Assembly (NCBI GenBank): GCA_013399855.1
Contig: VXAY01004755.1
Location: 1,067,974 to 1,131,973 of the forward strand
Origin: Oxyruncus cristatus
Lineage: Eukaryota > Chordata > Aves > Passeriformes > Cotingidae
DNA length: 64,000 nucleotides
Direction: 5' to 3'
This document shows, in pieces, positions 11,547-25,600 of this stretch. A program made the translations under genes and the position numbers. Within the stretch, counting starts at the first letter, position 1. Each line of letters starts with the position of its first letter. Under the pieces are notes generated by a model. That model did not search any database, was not told the origin of the DNA, and saw nothing but the letters and a program-made list of their open reading frames with translations.

Positions 11547-14500
11547 ATAAATGGAAACCTAAGAAGCTGGAACTGTACTGTGGAGGCCAAGTCAGAGATG
11601 TGACAGAAGCTGCTGTGAGTGGATAAAGGTGAAAAATCTCCCTTGGATGTTGATTTAATACAGCATTGAATATTGACTCAGAAGCATAAAACCAGAAGTC
11701 TGACTGAATTCTATTACGAAGATACACTTAACTACTCTCTCTCTTTGCAGTGTTTCCATGATGCCTCTTCAGTCCAGTACCTCTGCTGCTACTCTGTAAA
11801 TTTAACAGAGCAGCCAAAGAGTCCCAAAAATCAGCCTGAAAAGAGCTGGGTAACCAGCGGTATCTTCTGTTAATATAAATAAGTCTGGATCTGCATAAAA
11901 TCACGGCCTTCAAACATTTTCTCTGGTAAAAAGATAAATTAAGAGAGTCGTTCTTCCCTCGGGCCCATTTTAATTAAGCAGGAATCCTCAAGGATTAATG
12001 AACAAAAATAGCTCAGCTCAGAGTAGCTTTTAACTGCGCAGTGAAGTCCGCTGATAGGTGGGAGTTACACCCAGTGAGGCGCTTCCAGAGGGGAGCTGGG
12101 CGGGATCACAGATGGGCACGAGAGGTTCTCCAGGTCTCGCAAGAGATTCATCCGCCACATAAAGGGGCAATCGCTTCAGGGACAGCATTAAAACAAGCAC
12201 AAACACACACACACCAGCGCCATCCTGCCCTCCCCAGCCATCAGCACCCGGCTCCACTCGCATCTCCGTGCCTGGGACCGACAACTTGCAGATACATCAA
12301 CCACGAGAAATGTGCGTTTTGCTGGCACTGCCTTCACGATTAACTGGATGCATTTGGCCTTATTTTCATCCACAGCTGCGCTGATTTAAGCAAAGAGTGA
12401 CTTCAAACCCATTCAGTCAAATGCTGGCAGAGGCCTGTAAGATGTGTTTATTTTGGTTTAGCTGACATGGGCTGGGAATACACAGCAAACCACAGCTAAG
12501 CATGAGTAAGACCCTCTTAAACTGGAAAAAAGTTGTCTGCATTGTGAATAAAGCTATTTTAGAATTCTGCTCCAATCGAATCAGCCACACTTTCCCACCC
12601 AGATGAGGGCCCTGTTTCAAAGGTGCTCTTTGGTGAAGACGCTGATGAGCAGTTCTGAGGCAACTGCAAGCCAGGATGTACTTGGGGGAAAAGATCTGTT
12701 AAGTACCCAAAACCAAAAAAACCCCTAACCTTTGTGTTCTGTTTAAAAGAAAAACAGTTTATAAACTGTAGATGAACCTCTTATCTGGTAAATCTCAAAG
12801 CCCATTAAATGGCTTGGAAAGCAGCAGTGCAGGGGAGGAAGGCGTTATAAATCATCTAGAAAAAGAAATACGGACCCCGAGTGCATCTCAGTCGTGCTGG
12901 GCAGAGCACATACAAATTCTTCTGGCTATTGAGTAATGCCTTTTTCTTTTTTTTATAACTTTCATACCAGTGCATGCACTTTATCAATCCAGTATCACCG
13001 GAGTGGAGTTGCAAGGGAAGGGGGGAGCAGGGGCAGGAAGGAAGGAGCTGCCAGCACTGGGTTGCAGTGCTTGATTGCAGGTATAAACATTACACGCTGC
13101 ATCAGCAGAGCTGGGGAGAGTGAGCCATAAACCTCCCAGGAGGGGCTTTACGGGGAAGGCTGACAACGCAAGTTCACAGTCACTGTGTTATTTGGAGACA
13201 TCCTGAGCAGCTAAAAATACATCGCAGCCTTTAGGAGGAAAGCAAGGGGGAAATATCTCCCTCCTTGCAGTGCAGAGGAAGGAGAGAAAGTGTTATCAAA
13301 ACCCACATGGAAACGTAGCTTGGGGGAATCCCACACGTGTGTAAGCAGGCAGGTAAACCACCTGTGCTGCCAGTTGTAACAGGGAGATCCTGATGCTTGA
13401 AATGACTTTAAATGCAGGAAAGGCTGTAGCCAGGGGCTTGCTCTAATCATCATGGTACCATCACCTTTAATAACTTGTCTCTGCCTGAGCAGATCAGCGC
13501 TCACACAGCAGCTATTAAAACTAAATTGCTCTCATTAATAGAATATCCACATTCCTTCTGTGCACGTATCAGAATGTCCTCCATCAACAAACTCTGAGCT
13601 CCACCATAAGAACTGGCAGTGGAAAAATATCCCCATTTCATGTGGTGTAACAGATGCAAGAGACTGCAAAGTGGGGGCCTGAACCTCAGGCTGGGTTTCA
13701 CCGTCCCGAGTTCCTCCCAAGAGCTGGCAGGATTTGGCTGAGACCCACAGTCTGAGTGTTACCAGGCAAAATCAGAGCCAAGGCAGAAACCTCAGAACAG
13801 CTCTTGGAACTGTGGCCACATTTTCAGACAACTCTCCCCTCAGCAGGATCCATCCAGGAAAACTCTTGGCAGTGGGCAGCTCTGCAAGCAGCCTGTGCAC
13901 CTTCCAAAAACTGCCCTGAGAGAGGGGGTCTAGTCCTAATTTGGCATGGGATTAGAAATATTCCATACGAGAAGGAATGACTGCCAGGGAGTTTATTGTT
14001 GCTAGTGATGAAGGAACTCACCATGAGTTTCAGGTTCCATTTGGAACCTGCAGGACTCCACCCAGGGTGTTACTGGTGGGTTTTCACCTGTAAACGAAGT
14101 GAAGCTGATCTGCACTCACTGAAACAAACCCAGAGCTATAAAGCCAACTATTTGTCTGGCAAGATCTAGACCATGAAATGAAAGCATCCATCGGGACAAA
14201 TGCTCAGTCATTCATCAAAATGAGAAAAGTGGGAGTGGGATCAGCTGCTATTAGTTATAAAGGGTTAAATGCAGTGTCAGATGCCCTATGGAAAGGCATT
14301 TCTAGTTCCACCTGATTAAACAGGAGCTAAAATACCCTCCCTCTAACACAGGTACAAAGCTGCCCCAAGGAACCTTTCTTCCAGAACTGTCCAGTCTAAG
14401 ACACTCGGGGAACTCCGGGCAGGACTGGGGAAAGCAGTGCTTTCCCATGTTACCTGAGTGAGAGGCGCTCTGCTCAGTAACGAGAGGTGCTCAGCTCGGG

Positions 14501-17500
14501 AAAAGCAGTGGAGCTGTCACAGGTGGCGTTTCACATTCAAAGTGCGTGAACGGCCCCGAACGATACCGTGAGAACAGCCCTGGACTCCACCCATCCGGTG
14601 AGACGATGCGAATTCACCCTAAATTACCTGCGCTGCTTTAAACAGCCCCACGGCGCAGGATGAAGGTCCTGAACAACCACACGCACGGCCGGGTAAATGG
14701 CGCTGCTAATTCCCCCGAGCGGAGGTGCTGCAGTGCCACGACTGCTCCAGAGAGACGAGCCGCAATCTGGATGGAAAAGGTAATTCCGGATGCGGCTCCT
14801 GTTGGAGCGTTGTCCTGGAAATCAGTTCAGAGCAGCCCCCGGTGCCAGGAGGAGCTGCCGCCTCTGCCACGGGTGTTATGTGACCCCGAATAAATTACCG
14901 AGGCTCCCATTTTATCAGCCTGTGCCGTAAGGATGACACACATCTCCAAGGTGTTCAAAGAATTAACTCCTTAACGTTTGTCAAACGGTGCGTGAGCCCT
15001 CTCCAGGCGGTGCCGGAGAAGGGCAGACTGCAGGCATCACGGCTTTCAGGAGATTTTAGCTGAGAGGAGGAAAGCTCCTGCAGGAATGCACGGCCAGGAA
15101 ACTTAATGCATCTGTTAATCCCAAAAGGCTCTGATTTGCAGAACGGAGTCCAGGATGTGCAAAGAGCTGGGCTGTGAATAAAAGTCACCTTTTACACACG
15201 TTCTCAAGCTTTAACTACTGGAAAACTCTAGAGCATCTCCTGTATTTCAAGTATCAAAGGAGTATCCATCCCCCCAGATGGCCAGCAGGCCACTCCACCA
15301 ATCTGCCGGGCTCAGAAATGAGGCAAAAGGTGTTCTAAAAAAGCAAAAACCAGGCTAACTGGCAAGCAGGACCCAGAGCTTGGAGTGTAGAGGTCCTTGC
15401 ACTATAAGACCGGGATGCCTTTGTGGAGGAATCAGGTGGAAGAGCCAGGAAAAGGTGAGAGGCCTCCATTTGCAGAAGCAATAAATCTAATGAAGATCCA
15501 AAGTGCCACTCTGAACACACATCTATCTTCACCTTCCCTCCTTCCTGCCTGGATCGTTTCCTTGGGGGAGATTTCGGTTCGTGTTCACCTCTGTTGTGAT
15601 TCCCTTGAAGTCTCAGCTGTTCCAGGGAAAGTAAATAGGGTTTAAAATTAATTATCAATTAAAATGAGGTTAATCAGCGCCAGGCTTGTCATCTATTATC
15701 CTTGTAAGTGAGACAATCCTGTCCTCCTGCAAAACCCCTGCAAGGAGCAAGGCCAATAAGACTCAGCAACAAAGCCTGTTCCCTGGTGACCTTTGCTATG
15801 TTTAGGAAGAACAGCTAAAATAAGCTCTAATCTCCAGCCAGGCCAAACACTGCCGAGAACAACTCGATTTAACCCTTTGGGTGCCCTGTGCGTGGGAAGT
15901 GTGTGCTCTGCAGGACGTGTTTGTTATCCCACACTGCTTGTTGCTGCGTTAGTTATCCCGGATTCCCTGGATGTGAGCTCCCACCATCCCCACAGGGGAG
16001 CAGTTCACTTCTCCAAAGCCCTTCCCGCTACAGCAGAACGTGTCGTACTCTGGATTTTTTTGGTTCTAATGGGATATACTGGTTATGTACTGGCTTACAC
16101 AACCATTTACACAAGGCCTTTGGTGCCCTCCCCAGTCACACACACACAGGTGACTTCTGGAAATCCAGGCTCTGAATCCACTCACCTGCAATTATAACCT
16201 GTCAGAGAAGCAAGAGTTCTGACACATCTATGCAATCTTTCCCAGACACAAAACACATACAGAGCATGCTTGATCCCTGCCCTGTGCAAGCGGCTTATCT
16301 GCCTTTAGGTCCAAGAAATCTACTGAGTAACTGCCGAATTTTTACCTCTCCATTTCCATATCCATAAAGCGGGAAAGTATAACAAAAGAAATCTAATGAA
16401 GAGTGCAATGTCTCTGAATGCAGCACACACCTGTGTCTCAGGTTTCAGACTTGCACATCTCTCTATTAGCCTGGGGACAGGCACGGACATGTGACGGGAT
16501 GTGCAGTGCCAGCGCTGCTCCACGAGCATCCTTGTCTAACAACCCCTGGGAGTCCCCAAAGCTTTTCCTAGAATTTTATGGCTTGCTACAAACAGGGAGG
16601 AGGAGACTTTCAGAGGCGCAAGGGAGAGCTGAAAGAACTCAAATCCTACTGACCTGAAAAGACAACGTGAGCATTTTGCTCCCCTTTTGGTGTTTAAATT
16701 CTCCCAGAATCAGTTTTAGACCTCAGACCTTTAACACCGAGTTAGAAAACACTCATTTTTCAGAATCTTTTCCTGCTCTTTCTTACATCCAAAATCAAAC
16801 AGAACAGAAAGATATTTATCCCTTCTTTAGCATCACTCTGACCTTTGTTTTCATCTGGGTTTTTTCTGTTCCTATTTAAAAACAATCAGTAGTGAGTGTG
16901 CATGTGCGTGCACCCAACTTTACTCTTAAGATATGTATTTTTATTTTTTTAAAAAAACACAACTAACCACAAGAACAATTTGTTCCAATCTGCTTCTGCA
17001 AGTTGTTAAGGGGGAAGCTCAGCTGTTGCTGCCCTAATGGGCTTTATGCAAAGAGCTTCCTGCCAAGGAGTGCCACAGAGCTCCAGCCCCTGCCTTCGCT
17101 GAGGCTTCCCGTGGGTCTAGAAATAAATGGAGTGGATCTGTGGGATCTGGGGAACAGCAGAACAGGGCACGCAAAAGCGAGGGATCCCAAGGCTGGAAAA
17201 TCTATGCCAAGCTGGGCCTGGCCCCTGTTTGTGGATAGGAGAGACTACAGAGAAGTCCCGAGGAACAGAGTATGGACAGAGAGGGTACACGTGGACATGG
17301 AGTCAGTGAAAAGGGTGGGAATGTCCCTGTGTTCCTTCCCTGCAGTTCTTTGACCCTCCTGGAAAAGGCACAACAGAAAGAGAGCAAATATGGCTGTGGT
17401 GAGGCCCCATGTGAGAAACAAACCTGCTGCGATTTATGTGACACAAATATCCGTGGGTGGCTACCAGAAAACAGCCTTGATGTTCAGCTACATTCTGTTA

Positions 17501-17637
17501 AAAGTAAACTTGCACTTAAGAGAAACCTTAAAAAATAAGGTTTCTCTTTCTAAGAAAACCATAAAACACAGGGAGATACGGAATGGAAGAATTAGGCTTT
17601 GTGGGGATTTACAGCAAAGAAATTCTGGAGAGCCCAG

Positions 17638-17702
17638 GATGGTTCCCCACAGGCAGGTTTCTCAGCAAACTCTGTGGAGTAACCTGCCTGTGGGGAACCA
17701 TC
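17638..17702. repeat. Near-perfect inverted repeat, miRNA-precursor-sized hairpin
   Basis: The arms 17638-17659 and 17681-17702 are exact reverse complements over 22 bases, with a 21-base loop between them. The inner end can add three more pairs (17661-17663 with 17677-17679) after one T-T mismatch. The outer end continues with a G-T wobble and, after a mismatch, a CC/GG pair. The arms are not low complexity; each contains CCCCACAGGCAG or its complement. The size (about 65-72 nt) suits an miRNA precursor or a hairpin siRNA source. It could equally be a recent palindromic duplication or a small foldback element. No conserved miRNA was recognised. Confidence 0.85.
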
Positions 17703-19919
17703 TAGGACCAGCTCAGGGGTAAATTTTGCCCGTGACTCTGTGGGACATGTAAAGTGGGTTTTTTCATGAATTTCTGCTGATGATCCTCTGCTTGAGCAAT
17801 TCTTTCTGCTGCCACAGGCAGTGGGTCCCACCTGGAGCCAGAACTGGACGCTGGTTCTTTGTGGAGCAGGTCTAAGTTAGTTATGTGGTTAAAGTTAATT
17901 TAGTATCTCTCTCCTGGGAGCACAACGAGGTATGGAAACAAGTCCACACTGGAGGGGAGTCTGCTCAGTATCAGCAAACAGACATTCATTTCCTTCAGGG
18001 CACCCAGAAGTGGCCCTTAAAATCTGCCTTCAGAGGCAGAACCACACATCCCCCTTCTAAGGATCCCAGCTCAGCACCACTGCTCTGGGAAACACGAGAG
18101 CTGGGAGGCAGATGTGCGCTCTTGGAATCCCACTGTGACTTGGATTCCTGTATCCAGTTACTGTCTCAACAAAGACATTTGTAAAATGAAGCTGTCTTCA
18201 CCCTCCCCCTTCTCTCTTGCTGCATTACTGGGATCTATTTTTGGGTGGGTGTTTTGGGTTTTTTTAAAGTGTTCCACTTAGAACATTTCACTCTATTCTT
18301 TGAGACCTCTGGGCTCAGGATGCAGGGGGTGTGTACCTGACAGCTTTCATGGAAAGCTGGAATCACAAAGGGTTCTCTCTGACTTACGAATTCCAGTCTT
18401 TTAAGTTTCAGTAAACTGAGTAACCTCAGAGGAGAGAACTCCTACTGATCTGGATGCTTTTATTCTGTGTAACCTTTTGTAAATACTATTTATACACATT
18501 AGATTGTTTTATTCATTCTCGTCCAGTTAAAATGGAACACTCCCACCCACCTATTTCCACTGGTATAACACTGAAAAACTACGCTCACGACTGTTCCTGG
18601 AGAGAAACAGAAACACACAGTAATACAAAATGTAACACAGCAGCATTTCCAGCACTGACTGGACACAGCACGGCTGTTGCACAAGGAAAATCACACCCTT
18701 ATCCATCAGTTTTACCTACAGAGAAGCTCCAGGCAGACAAAGCCCGGGGAGAAGCAGGAGCTGAGGGACCCCACGGGACTGCCCCTCCACCCCCCGGGAT
18801 GTGCTGCCGGCTGGGATGAGGCACGGGATGCCCTCTAGTGATACCACATTCCTGGCTTTGGAAATACACTTTTGCTTCCCGCCTGGATTTTGAGGTCCCT
18901 GGACAAAACAGCAGCTTTGTGGCCTCAGCAGGGCATTGGTGGTGATACCACCACCTCCTGAGCCTGGGGGACAAGAGGCACACGAGACAGGGATTTGCAC
19001 CTCCTGCTTTTCCCAGAGCATGGAGTGGGGGTGGCAAGGCAGCAGGAGCCTCACACAGAGCACCTCTTCGGAAGGAATGTTCCTGTGCCAGGTACTCGGC
19101 AGGAAGAAGGCAGGCTGAGGGAAGGGTGGCCTGAGTCCTCTTACCCTTCGTTAATGACTGTCTCTGCCACACAGTCTGGTCTGGGAAGGTGGATTTTAAA
19201 GATGAGACTCTAACAGGAATGGAGGAGCAGGAGAATTGGGCACAGGTGAGAAGGCTGTGGACAACAGTACAGGAGAGAGGAAGCAGTGACCCCATGCTTG
19301 AGTGGCCAGTGGGCTCAGGCTCTAACTCCAAACCAGTCTTAGTCTTTGGGGAATATAAGTCCACAAGGCTGTAATTTCTCTCTGTTCAGCACATAGACAG
19401 GGGACATTTCCATGCACTGCAACTTCCCAGTCTAAGGGCTTGGCTCATGTTGAAACCCATTTTCCTGCTTCTCATGAACCCCGTGACCAGACCCCCCACG
19501 TGAGCCCAGAAAAGCAGCAGCAATCAGGACAAGGCTCTCACCATCCTGCAGCACGGAACGACGTTGATGTATCATGGAAAGCGAGTGGGAAGCATCCTGC
19601 AGAGCCTTCCTGCAGCACACCGACATCCGTGAGGATGCTGTCCCTTCCCTGGGCAGGTATCCTTCAACAACCCCCCCTAAGGATACTCAGGCACTCCCCA
19701 GCTGAGCTGTGGCTGTCAGTGCCAGCTTCAGCACATCCTAATTTCCCCTAATTGTTAAGGATCACAGGGTATTTGCCGTACTGGAAGCGTGGTAAGCCAG
19801 CGCACCTCCCTTCATTTCCAGCCGAATATTCCCTTTTCAAGAGGTTTTAGACCAGCTTAGCAGAGCCAGGACCAGAGGGGATGGAGCGTGGCCTCGCACG
19901 GCTGGAGCGGGTCCATCCC

Positions 19920-20110
19920 AATTATCGGATTCCACGAGAGGTCAGCGACAATCTGTGCCCCGCGCCGCTGCCAGGACGCGGCCGAGCCGCCGCCTTGGCA
20001 CGGCGAGAGGGATGCCGGTGCCAGGCCCAAGGCAGGGAGAGGATGGCTTCCTGAAGGGACAGCCACAGCCAAGCGTCCAGCTGCACCGCCCGCAGAGCGC
20101 CTGGAAAACA
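19920..20110. promoter_or_regulatory. Small CpG-rich patch
   Basis: A dense cluster of CpG dinucleotides lies around 19930-20010, including 'gccccgcgccgctgcc' and 'gacgcggccgagccgccgcc', inside an otherwise CpG-poor intergenic block. It is short and has no recognised exon next to it. It could be an orphan CpG island or enhancer, or a methylation-spared patch. No gene is assigned. Confidence 0.35.
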
Positions 20111-20230
20111 CGCAGCCCTGGAACAGCGCTGTGGAGGACGGCAGTCAAAGCTCATCACACACTAACTGGGGCTGAGGCGGCTTTAAGGTGCTACGGCCAA
20201 AGGAGAGCCCTACGTGCAGACCTGCACTGA

Positions 20231-20265
20231 AATAACAACAACAATAATAATAATAATAATAATAG
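20231..20265. repeat. (AAT)n microsatellite
   Basis: AACAACAACAAT grades into about seven AAT units, then AATAGAATAAA. It is a short trinucleotide tract with no gene context. Confidence 0.8.
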
Positions 20266-22324
20266 AATAAATCAAAACAGAGTTTCGTTAATTCAGTTCA
20301 AAGTGCAGGTAGACAAGCCCTTGCTTTTGGAACCACAGTAGAAGGAACAAATTAAACTCGCCTCCAATTAAGATAAGAGGTAAATATTTTGATGTGCTCA
20401 GGATCCTGCTAAACCGGCAGGATCTGATGGATCTGAAACCCATCAAATAAATTCTCTTACATCACACAAATAAAGGCAAAAAACTTGGTGGCATCCATCA
20501 TTTTCTTTTAAGATGTCAAACAGGAGTGCAAGGCTGATGGCCCAGCAGCACTGCTGCTGTCAGCAACCCATTTAATCAATGGAGATGTTAATCCTAATAA
20601 TGTCCCGGACTCCATTTAATTTTGATTACATCACTGGTTTTCCTCAGTCAAACTGTGCACTGCTCAGGTTTACAAATAAGTGCTTTGTGTTTGATATTGT
20701 CTTTCTCCACCTCCGAAGCTTCCTCTGCCACTTTTGCTTGGCTTGCAAATGAGGTGGCTGAGATGTGAAGAGCTAAAGCCTCGTCTGCTCCAGCACTCGA
20801 GATCCAACAGTACTCTTCATTTACAACAGCCATTTGCCCCAGATTCTTCCCAGCCAACGTTCTGCCCGTGGATAATGTTCACAGTGTGCCAGTTCCACTG
20901 TCACCTCCTCTCCCCCAGACACTGGTGCGGTTCAGTGACACCCTCAAATAGGAAACACTGCTCGTCGTGACGTACCTTCTACTCTTGTTCTTTTAGGCCT
21001 AAAATTTAACATGGTTTCCTTACTTTACCACTTATGACCAAGCTGAACCACACTGCCAATAAGAAAAATAGCTCCAGCCCTCCTGTAATAAGAAAAACTA
21101 AATTATTTGGTACCTTAGCTGTTCAGCCTTTGTGACAGCAAATATAACAATGTCCCTCGTTATGTGAAGCACAGTGGGCAATTCCTTTCAGAAGACAAGT
21201 GGCAAGTTATTGCCAGGGAAATGATAACTGTCCTTTAAGGGTCAGCAGCTCTTCTAGGGCCCTTCCCAGCCCTCTCCACCCTCCATGAAATGGATTTTAA
21301 AACGGAAGATATAAAAATCCCGTAATTTGCCTGGCTTGTATGAGTAAAATTATCCTCCAACACAAACAAATGGGGATGCTAAACACAAGCTGAATGTGGC
21401 CAGAAGGGATAAAAAACACCGAAAAAAATTAAAATAAGAGAAAATGACAAAATGGAAAACTAGCAAATACAGCATTTAAAATAGCTCCTGTGGTGATTGC
21501 AGGGCTTGAAAACCACTTCAACACAGCCAGCGTGTTTATCACCTCTGAAGAAGCAATCTTGTGAAACCCACCTCTGGTAGTTCTTTAATAGCAGATTGCT
21601 GAGTGTTTTAAATATCAGCTCAGTAATTAAAAGTCCAGTTGTTCCATATAGGAGTAGATAAAGAGCATTTCGATGCAAATTGAAGTCGCTTTGCTTCTAA
21701 AGCCAGAGGAATGACAACGCTGTCAAAACCAGGTGCTATTGCAACAACCTTCCTCGATTTCACTCGGACTTTAAAAATTTATATGTTTATGATAATATTA
21801 TGTTAATAATTTCTCCCTTATTCTACAGACACATAAAATTTGTATGTGATTTCCCAACGCACAAGAAGGTGTGGAAGCGGTCCCAAGGCTGGAATTCCGT
21901 GTAATTGCCTTTGCAGCAGAGCTCATCCCTCTTACTCAGGTACTATAACTAATTTATTATGTGTCTTATGTCTGAGCTTGTCAGCGCTTTAATTATATCC
22001 TAGAGAACCGGCTTGGCTGTCCTGGCAAACTGCTGCTCTCCTGGCTGCTGTTCTTATGAGGACAGGGAACGCTTGGAGCTGACCAGTGGATAACCAGTAG
22101 GGCCAGGGCAGATGAGATGGTCTCCACAGCCACCTGCAGCATTCCGGAGTAACTGCCAGGACCTGAACCTGCAGTTCTGGAAATGGCTCAGCCAGCCAGG
22201 CAAACTCACCCCCAGCCATCACCCTGGGCACTGTATTCCCAGAGATACTTACGGACACGGGATCCACGTTTTAAACATCGGGGCTCACCGAATTCCTGCT
22301 CTTGGGGCTGGACAGGAAGGCTGC

Positions 22325-22625
22325 AGGGGGACGCTTCGCAAGGGCAAGCGGTGACGGGAGGAGGGGGAATGGCTTCCCACTGCCAGAGGGCAGGGTCAGA
22401 GGGGATATTGGGAAGGGATCCTCCCCTGGGAGGGTGGGGAGGCCCTGGCACAGGTTGCCCAGAGGAACTGTGGCTGCCCCATCCCTGGAAGTGTCCAAGG
22501 CCAGGTTGGATAAACTTGGAGCAACCTGGGCTAGTGGGAGGTGTTCCTGGCCATGGCAGGGGGTTGAAACTAGAAGACCTTTAAGTTCCCTTCCAACCCA
22601 AACCATTTGAGGATTCTATGATAGT
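22325..22625 (+). mobile_element. CR1 LINE 3' fragment
   Basis: Sense-oriented CR1 3' end. The recognisable stretches are 'gaatggcttcccactgcc', the block around 'ggaactgtggctgcccc', 'ggttggataaacttggagca' and 'ttcccttccaacccaaacc', ending at 'gaggattctatgatagtg'. It is 5'-truncated and coding-dead. The frames at 22183-22610 on both strands derive from it. Confidence 0.88.
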
Positions 22626-25600
22626 GTAAGGCCAGTATATACCTTTAAGAAGCTTTAGCTTTATCTGACCTTTTAACATCAGTTACATTTCAGCCATTCA
22701 CCTCGGATTTGATCGCAGGACTTGTGTTTGGTTAAAGCCCACAGTTTAAATTCATAGCAAAGTGCCACCTTTGGGATCTGCAGAATCATTCCAGGGCAAC
22801 TTCATTTGAACAACCTTAAATTTTCAGTCTCTTCAACAGCCCAGTTTAAAACCTGTGTGCCATTTTGCCGGATTTTCTGGGTTGTTTTGTTTAAACCATT
22901 CAACAGTAACTATCTCATTTCACTTCTGTCACTTTGAACTGCATGTAGAGACAGGGTCAACCTTTTCATTACAAGCGGCTCAGTTTATATTAGACACAGC
23001 AGAGCACTCGGTCCAGGGAAGCAGCACTTAAATTATTGCTAAATATATTCTCTCCCACTCACGCCCCCTTTTAAACACTTAGTAACTCGGGTTTTAACAG
23101 TGTCATATCACTACTGCCACGGGCTTGTCTATTTTCAGAATAAACAGACCCACTCTTTTCCCAAAGAGCTGCTCCCACACGTTATCTCGCCCCTCTCTTC
23201 CATGGAAGCGCTGAGATTGTAGGGATATTTGGATTTGGATGACGTGGCCTACTGGGAAGAAAGGTAGTGGGCATTCCCCCTTCCTATGGAATTCTCTAGG
23301 CAAGAGAATGTGCTTTGTCACAGAAACCTCCACACACAGAGCAACACTGGAACTCTGAGTAGCTCCCACAGCCTGAGAGCGGCTCAGAGACAGCACTTCT
23401 GGAAAGTTTAACATCTATGCCAATAAAGCCATCGGTTGAGCTGGTATTTTTAATGCTCTGTGTGCCTTGGAACGCACTTTTACTACATTCGGGAGTGTAT
23501 CTTTGAAGGCAGCAAAGCCTTTGGATTGGCACAGTTACAGCGCTGGGCGAAATGTAACATCCTGGAAAATCCCTTTTAAATGCCAGACCAGGACTTGGAA
23601 TGTTTCCAAGCATTTGCAGCAGGCACAGTGAAACAGCTTTTGGAATTTAGCAGGCACTTACAACGGCACAGACACGTTCAGTAAAGTTAAGAGCACTTGA
23701 AGTTGAGCAGCACAAAATAACCCAGGACGCTGGACGGACTGGATGAGATTCCTGTGGGGAAGTGGCGTGCCTGCTGCTGGGAGAGCAGGGCAGGGGGACA
23801 TTGCTGAGGAAGCTGAGCCCCAGCTTCATGATAAACACACTTCCAGCAAAATCAATTCTGCCACAGTGGGCGGACAGGGATTTCTGGAGGAACACTTCTC
23901 AACTAGGAGGTGTTCCAGCTGTTTGCAGGGACTGGTGCTGTGAGTACCCCAAGTGCTGACTGATAACGGGAGCAGATCCCATGCCCTCCTCTCTGGCTTT
24001 GGCAGCTGGCTGCTCTCACAGGAGCTGCTCCAGCTGCAGAATGCCAGCTGCTGGGAAACCCTGGGATGAGCTCCTGCCATCAGGCACGGCCTGAGCAGGA
24101 ACCCCTGCAGCTCCGAACTCATCTGGGATCTCCCCCAAAACCAATAAGCCTGTAGCTAAACCTACTGCTGTGGGTCTGCAGATCCCCAGACCACATCTAG
24201 CTACAAGCAGCTCATTTTCTTTCAGGTGAAGGGCAGCTGTAAAACTTCAAGCCAAGTCCCTCGGTTACCTTCTTCCCAAAGTTAGCTTGTTTACAGCAAC
24301 CGAAATGAAAAGTAATCCTATTTTATGTTGTATTTCTGGGTTCTGCAAATTAACAGGCAAACTGTGGGCAACGCAAAGCAAGCTCAGCTTTTGTCAGGAG
24401 TAGTCATACAGCTTTAAAGCTGCCTCTGCCCTGGGAATGCCTCACATGCCCTCGGTGTTACACAGTGTTAAGCCATCATCAGCTCAGTGCTCAGACTGCT
24501 TTAAGCCAAGGTGGCACAAACTAAAGGCAACAAGGAAGCCACAAACTCCTTTACAGAGTTTTGAGAGCTTTGCTTAACACTCTTCCACAGGCAGTAGCTC
24601 CCCAGTCATGAAGCCTTAGTGGTTTGTGATGTTGGTACCACAACCACGTTTTTCGAACGAGCATTTCACCATCCGTGACAAAGTAACCCAAGAGTAACTC
24701 CCCAGAAGAAAGGAAGTTGTTATACTGATGAAAGGACACTCCTGTGCCCAACAGGAGGTGTACACAAACTGCCCGTGGAACCGCCAGCATGATGCGAGAT
24801 CGTATGTAATGCAGTGCTCACTGATCTTAGGTTGTGTCTTGTGCAATTCTCCCGCCCCTAAAAGGCTGAAATTCCAGTGTTTCGGCAGCATATAAGGAAA
24901 AGAGAAAAGCAAGTGTGGATGACAAATGGAGCAATGTAAACCATTCCTTTCCCGTGTTCTAAAAAAAATGGCAAGTTCACAACCACCATCTCACCAGGAA
25001 CAAATCTGTTTTGCCCCAGCTTCTGGGAAAGCTTATTTTCCTACAGAACTCCAGAACAGCCCTATGCCACTGGGACAGATTCTGTGACTCTATAAAGGTG
25101 CTGACCAGTGGCCAAGCCATAACAAACAACACTGAATATGAGGAGAAGACCTTGAGCTGGGAAACCAACCCAGTGAGGCAGAGGTGCTGTTTCAGTAGAT
25201 GAGCAGCTGGGTTTATGCACAAGGCAGGAACTGAAGGTCACAAGTGCACGTGTCAAACCTCCGTGTGTTGTGATACAGCCTTTTGCCCACTTGCAACTTA
25301 AATTTCTGTGGCATTTATGGCTCCTCAGGTGTCCCAAGCTCTGGTAATTAAAAGAGAAAGCAGGCAGAGCAATAGGACTGTAACGCAGGTTGAGTAAGAA
25401 ACAAACCCCAGAGTTTAGAGAACCCAAAGGTCACAGAACATGAGAATGAAGATCTTACTTGGCAATTCACCTGCTCTCTTTCTCCCTGCCCATGGACAAT
25501 GCTTCGAGGTGTCGCTTGCTAAAAAATTCCGCTCGCTGGGTGGACGTTTTTTGAATTAAATATTTACCCAGACTGCCCAATATTTCCTCAGAGGACATGG

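Larger units (their letters stand above)
11547..22324. other. Large intergenic block without recognised genes
   Basis: About 10.8 kb of mostly unique-looking sequence. The longest open frame (18699-19364 minus, 221 codons) lies in locally GC-rich sequence and shows no domain or splice context. Other frames are short and overlap on both strands. Items worth noting are listed separately: a hairpin at 17.64-17.70 kb, a CpG patch at 19.92-20.11 kb and an AAT repeat at 20.23 kb. A nine-base inverted repeat (14031-14039 with 14042-14050) is also present. Confidence 0.4.

Noticed and set aside
18699..19364. 221-codon minus-strand open frame
   Set aside because: Locally GC-rich sequence, no recognised domain, other frames also open, and no promoter or splice context. 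Probably chance.
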